Part shown: positions 61,175 to 64,000 of the stretch, in pieces
Numbering within the stretch: position 1 is the first letter of the stretch
Layout of the letters: the number at the start of each line of letters is the position of its first letter
From: Alitta virens
Taxonomy: Eukaryota; Annelida; Polychaeta; Phyllodocida; Nereididae
Direction: 5' to 3'
DNA length: 64,000 nucleotides
Assembly: GCA_932294295.1 (NCBI GenBank)
Contig: OW028580.1
Location: forward strand, 33,860,136 to 33,924,135
Translations under genes and position numbers: made by a program
The notes under the pieces: model-generated
Database searches by the model: none
What the model was told of the DNA's origin: nothing
What the model saw: only the letters and a program-made list of their open reading frames with translations

Positions 61175-61498
61175 TCAGTTTGTTAAAATTTCGTTGGTTA
61201 ACCCTCTCAGAACAATAGGAAAAAAGTCTATTAAGTGGAGCGTAAAGCCTAGTTCACACTGGCAAGGAATTCCCAGAAAATAAGTGATAAATACCCATAA
61301 ATAATGAAAATTACCACTTAGAATAATAAGGAAAACTATTTTTGTGTATGATATTGCCATTTTTGAGGTGTTGCATGAGGTTTTTGACTGAAACTGGCCT
61401 CCATCCTTGAAGGCAGTTGCACAGGGGCAGTAAAAGCTGTTCTTGACTAATCCAGTAGCCTTGACCTTATTCTTAGCATAATTTGTGATGGCGAACAC
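61175..61498 (-). other. Unclassified minus-strand open frame, right copy
   Basis: Counterpart of 12981-13316. The frame is kept open with a few replacements (KY/NY, SH/SY). The acceptor-like GTTGTGACAG is retained. Confidence 0.2.
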
Positions 61499-61509
61499 CT
61501 GTCACAACA

Positions 61510-62520
61510 CAAAAATATGTCAAAATGATAAACATTGAAATTTTTGAAACCCAGGCATTAAATAAAAGTGACTAAAAAGGTAGATGAGACAAATCTGGAT
61601 TACAGTCATACGGACTGAAGGTCTCATGCAATGTCATAAACTATTTTCTATCTACAGGTGTTTTTTTTTGTATAGCTATTAATTTTGAATGTTGTTGGTT
61701 TGACTCAATCATGTCTAGTACTTCGATTACTTGAACTATTTGCTCTCCACCTCATGTTTATAAGGTTAAATGGCATAAAATGAGAACCAACTAACAATTA
61801 ATTGCATTTTGCTAAATAAAGTTCTATGTGCCTCAAATTGTCCGACCCTGTGAATTTTGATCTGACCGTATTAAGGGTTCGTTATCATTATTTTATTTTT
61901 ATTTTATTTTTTAACCTATCATCTGATGTTTGTTAAAATTTGTTTTCGTACATGACATTGAATATATCTTGTTGGAACATTGACAAAGTTGGAACACTGT
62001 TAAAGTTATGTTTGAGAGCCTAATGGGTCTAACCAAGCTACTTAATTGCCTATTAAGTAATTAGATGTTTTTTTGATAATTTGATCTGTTAAATATAAGT
62101 ATATGTTTATTAATACACTTCCACTTGAAGTGAAAGGTAAATTACATTAAGTGAAGATCAGTTTGTATAGTTAATTATAATAATATAAAATAAAAAGAAA
62201 CATAAGAGTCATTTGAACAGAGAAAGTCCATTAAATCATTTTGCTCCTCATCATTTAGCAAATCAATCATATTGTCCTTCATTTCTTTGATTACTTGTAT
62301 GATGCTAGTGTATCCTCATCAGTAAAATGGTAGAAAGTATTACGAATTGATTTGATACCCATCACTTCCTCACTCCCAAATTGCAGCTTCTGGGATATCA
62401 AGTACAGATTACCTGCTATAATGCTTGTAGGTGATGATACAACATGCTTGGCCAGAAATATTATTTGAGCATTGTCTCACTCATTTGCATAGATCGTAAC
62501 ATGCCAACTAATCTAGTAAA
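61510..62520. other. Non-coding stretch, right copy of 13320-14330
   Basis: Nothing supported beyond AT-rich sequence. Confidence 0.5.
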
Positions 62521-62539
62521 AACTTGTTCCAACACACGG

Positions 62540-63600
62540 GGGGGGGGGGGGGGGGCATTAAAAAAAGATGTAAAAAATCGTGTGTGTGTGCGAAAGGACA
62601 ATCTGAACACCATTTGCATGCATCGGTTCAACATTATCACAAACTCCTTTAAACTTTTGTCCATCGCTTCCATGACTGTGTGCCATACAGATGACTACAC
62701 TGAGTGTTGAATTGGCTTCTGGTAAATCTTTGCTCAAATAGGAAGCCAAGCACTTGAAATTACTAGTCCAACTGAGATCTTTATTTTGCAAATAAATGTG
62801 GCCATCTGCTTCCCTGCCTCCTTTGGAAAACATCATACATATTGACTTCATAACATTGTATTTGACACCATCGTCAGATCCATACACTTCACAGGTTGCG
62901 ATCATTGCCTGCACAACCAAAGAAGTGGTGACCTAATCAACAACCAGTTTCATTCTCTTGCAGTCTGTTTATGAGCTCATCTTGATAAATGCAGTACTTA
63001 TAACACAGACAAAATGACACTGCCTTGACAAATGCCATTAGTAACATGGAAGTATGATGAGTGCAAGCCATTCCACTCCAACCTACTGAGCTGAAGCTTA
63101 TATTGATGGTAAAAGAACCTTAAGATCTACAGCAGAGATATGTCTTTGCATCAAAAGTTGAAACAGATGGTCATGTCTCACTCTGTCAAATGCCTTGCAC
63201 GAGTCTAGAAAACAGGCTGCTACTTTGGATTCATTTGTAATATAATGCTGTACGTCCTCTTTGAAGAGCCATACTGCACATGACAGTACTATGTTTGTCC
63301 TTGTAGGCAAATTGGAGCTTGGAAGTCTGTAGCTTGTCAGTATTCCTGGGCAATAGGACATGGTCCATGACCTTGCCAATAGAGGACATCAGCGCAATCC
63401 CTCTATAATTGCTGTCAGCACACACTCTGCAGCTTCCTTCATGTATCTTTCTATATCCTCAATTAAGTCCTGGTTAGGCACAGAACTGTATAAATCCTTG
63501 AATTTAGAAGCAAATATATCAGCTATTTTGGAAATATCTGTTTCACTATTAATACAATGACTAATTCTCTTATTTTTTTTAAACTTCTTCAAATCTGAAT
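62540..63600 (-). pseudogene. LINE reverse transcriptase (minus), right copy, longer
   Basis: Beyond the part shared with 14340-15102, this copy keeps the upstream RT region, reading from high to low coordinates. The linker TDISKIADIFASKFKDLYSS comes first, then a frame change at about 63420 into NYRGIALMSSIGKV, LQFAYKDKHSTVMCSMALQ (frameshift at about 63300), and CFLDSCKAFDRVRHDHLFQL. The block with LDFTIAEMCKVIKS, seen at 19093-19140 on the left, is deleted here. A longer poly-G run lies near 62539. Non-functional. Confidence 0.8.
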
Positions 63601-63729
63601 AAAAAGTCTCTGATTCTATTTTCTGTCAGCCCTCTTGGTAAAAGGATTATCTTTTTCTCTCCTCTAGCGCCTTAATACCCCATGGCTTCGCATTTCCTTC
63701 CAAGTCCTGGACCACCACACAAGGAAGAG

Positions 63730-63945
63730 TCCATCCATGTTACACATTTACCCCATGGGTGGGATCTTTTACTTGCCTCAGCATAGACAGAGAGTACAAG
63801 AGACTGCCAATTTAACGTCTCATCTGAAGTACATCCAGCTGGGATGTTGCTCACGAAGGTGCCCGAGCCTGGGATTGAACCCGGTCCTTCAGTGGGGCAA
63901 GCGAGCGTCTTACCACTAAACCACCCAGCTGCTCTTTAAAGCCAA
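63730..63945 (-). mobile_element. SINE family 1, near-complete, minus
   Basis: TTACACATTTACCCCATGGG, TTTTACTTGCCTCAGCATAG, CAATTTAACGTCTCATCTGA, ACATCCAGCTGGGATGTTGC, GGGATTGAACCCGGTCC (B box) and GCGTCTTACCACTAAACCAC (A box) give the full family 1 layout reversed. Confidence 0.85.
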
Positions 63946-64000
63946 CTCTTTTCCAATCAACAGTTGTATTTATAATCTACTGTTGGCGTCTGAACTGACA

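Overview
The window is AT-rich nuclear DNA from an animal. Genes are split by GT-AG introns with long non-coding stretches. It carries tRNA-derived SINEs, degraded LINE reverse transcriptases, MITEs and long tetranucleotide arrays. The gene content (carbohydrate sulfotransferase, somatomedin-B/Methuselah-like receptor, major vault protein remnants, a PLP aminotransferase) and a SINE core resembling the Deu-type domain suggest a non-vertebrate, probably marine, invertebrate such as a non-vertebrate deuterostome or a lophotrochozoan. I cannot name the species.

Layout. About 15 kb at the left (1-15102) recurs in the same orientation at the right (48634-63299), offset by about 48.2-48.6 kb and differing at roughly 1% of bases where I compared by eye. 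Each copy holds the same convergent gene pair: an aminotransferase (+) and a multi-exon, type II membrane carbohydrate sulfotransferase (-). Behind these come a 59-bp satellite, tetranucleotide arrays, a LINE 3' fragment, SINEs, MITEs and a second, minus-strand LINE. The copies carry complementary lesions. The left aminotransferase has an in-frame stop, while the right one is open. The right sulfotransferase lacks the exon that completes the PAPS 5'-phosphosulfate loop, while the left one has a full six-exon, phase-consistent model. The pattern fits either a tandem duplication with reciprocal loss or two haplotypes left uncollapsed in an assembly.

Between the copies: 15103-19092 is an apparently young 4.0-kb element with 375-bp terminal inverted repeats and other elements nested inside it. 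20753-29736 holds scattered exons of a decayed major vault protein gene (+). One of its exons is split by a SINE with a 15-bp target duplication, and one of its introns contains a receptor gene on the opposite strand (21644-24348, -). 28011-28678 is a CpG-rich, Harbinger-like MITE. 33120-35270 is a three-exon gene for a secreted Cys-rich protein with a possible CBM2-like N-terminus; a decayed paralogue follows at 37052-38440. From 39.7 to 44.9 kb the sequence is dominated by micro- and minisatellites. From 45 to 47.7 kb there are SINE relics and one short inverted scrap of the aminotransferase gene, just upstream of the right aminotransferase.

No operon, CRISPR array, phage or genuine tRNA or rRNA gene was seen. 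Many long open frames are low-complexity artefacts of tetranucleotide repeats.
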